Source of the DNA: Stenotrophomonas sp. | Lineage (GTDB): Bacteria; Pseudomonadota; Gammaproteobacteria; Xanthomonadales; Xanthomonadaceae | Assembly: GCA_003484865.1 (NCBI GenBank) | Contig: DMZT01000402.1 | Location: 549 to 7,003 of the forward strand | Reading direction: 5' to 3' | DNA: 6,455 bases | Part shown: piece after piece, positions 6,098 to 6,455 of the stretch | Layout: every line of letters begins with the position of its first letter | Position numbering within the stretch: position 1 is the stretch's first letter | The notes under the pieces: model-generated | What the model was told of the DNA's origin: nothing | Seen by the model: only the letters and a program-made list of their open reading frames with translations | Databases searched by the model: none | Translations under genes and position numbers: made by a program

Positions 6098-6455
6098 CGG
6101 CGATGTCCGCGCGGTGGCGGGAGCGCCGCGATCATCGGTGGCCACGCCGGTCCCTGCAGCGGGACGATCTCGATCGAGACCAGCAGCGGCAGGCGGCGGG
6201 TGTCCTCCCAGCGGTCCAGCCATTCGGTCAGCTGGCCGGTGCGCGGATCGGTACCGCGATAGCGGAAGCGCACGTCGCGCAGCTGATCGGCCAGCATTTC
6301 CGGCGGCCGCGGTGGATCTTCTTCGATCGCCTCGCCGTTCTGCAGCAGGGTCAGCCCGACCTCCAGCTGTTCCTGCCCACCCGCACGACGGACCTGCAGC
6401 TCATGCGCATACGGCCCGCCGCGGCCGAGGTAGCCAGGCAGATCGGAGACAAACA
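6094..6455 (-). CDS. xpsJ: Type II secretion minor pseudopilin XpsJ (GspJ family), C-terminal part only
   Basis: Only the last 119 codons are present; the start and prepilin signal lie beyond the right edge. The visible part is periplasmic beta-rich sequence with [11 protein letters not shown], then [15 protein letters not shown], then [11 protein letters not shown]. This matches the end of GspJ, where an F.Y. strand is followed by a W...W segment and a last beta strand. GspJ proteins are usually about 200 residues, so roughly 80 are missing. It forms part of the pseudopilus tip complex with XpsI and XpsK. The stop TGA overlaps the xpsK ATG. The tail [10 protein letters not shown] is basic and proline-rich. 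Confidence 0.88.
   Translation of the reverse strand, partial: FVSDLPGYLGRGGPYAHELQVRRAGGQEQLEVGLTLLQNGEAIEEDPPRPPEMLADQLRDVRFRYRGTDPRTGQLTEWLDRWEDTRRLPLLVSIEIVPLQGPAWPPMIAALPPPRGHRR

Noticed and set aside
6098..6223. Extension of xpsK to an upstream start (329 codons)
   Set aside because: It would bury the prepilin signal behind 42 Pro/Ala/Arg-rich residues, while ATG 6097 gives a normal short leader and an ATGA junction with xpsJ.

Overview
The window is a high-GC (roughly two-thirds G+C) stretch in which every convincing gene lies on the minus strand. It holds the distal part of a Xanthomonas-type (Xps) type II secretion operon. Reading in the direction of transcription, from high to low coordinate, the genes are the 3' end of xpsJ, then xpsK, xpsL, xpsM, xpsN and xpsD. 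Next come a hairpin terminator and the 5' end of a family 2-like glycosyltransferase gene that runs off the left edge. The order J-K-L-M-N-D, the subtype b XpsM, the PDZ-less XpsN and the lipoprotein secretin XpsD all point to Xanthomonadaceae (Lysobacterales). Xanthomonas or Stenotrophomonas is most likely; I lean to Stenotrophomonas from recalled protein similarity, but this is not proven.

Layout: 6094-6455 xpsJ (partial), 5234-6097 xpsK, 4089-5237 xpsL, 3371-4114 xpsM, 2593-3381 xpsN, 388-2583 xpsD, 354-378 terminator, 269-316 possible leader mini-ORF, 1-272 glycosyltransferase (partial). The secretion genes are tightly packed: J/K and K/L overlap by ATGA, L/M overlap by 26 bases, M/N overlap by 11 bases, and N and D are 9 bases apart. 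This indicates one transcript with translational coupling. There is no gene-free stretch longer than about 70 bases.

How the genes work together: XpsJ and XpsK are minor pseudopilins that form the tip of the periplasmic pseudopilus. XpsL and XpsM are bitopic inner-membrane platform proteins. XpsN is the inner-membrane protein that bridges XpsL/XpsM to the outer-membrane secretin. XpsD is the secretin channel through which folded exoproteins leave the cell. The ATPase XpsE, platform protein XpsF and pseudopilins XpsG/H/I are expected just upstream, beyond the right edge. The glycosyltransferase sits behind a terminator and is probably a separate unit.

No undescribed system is visible here. 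The most useful second-look items are the mini-ORF coupled to the glycosyltransferase start, the self-lipidated secretin, the cysteine pairs in XpsM and XpsD, and the polyglutamine tail of XpsN. A 3.5 kb antisense open frame was examined and rejected as a codon-usage artefact.
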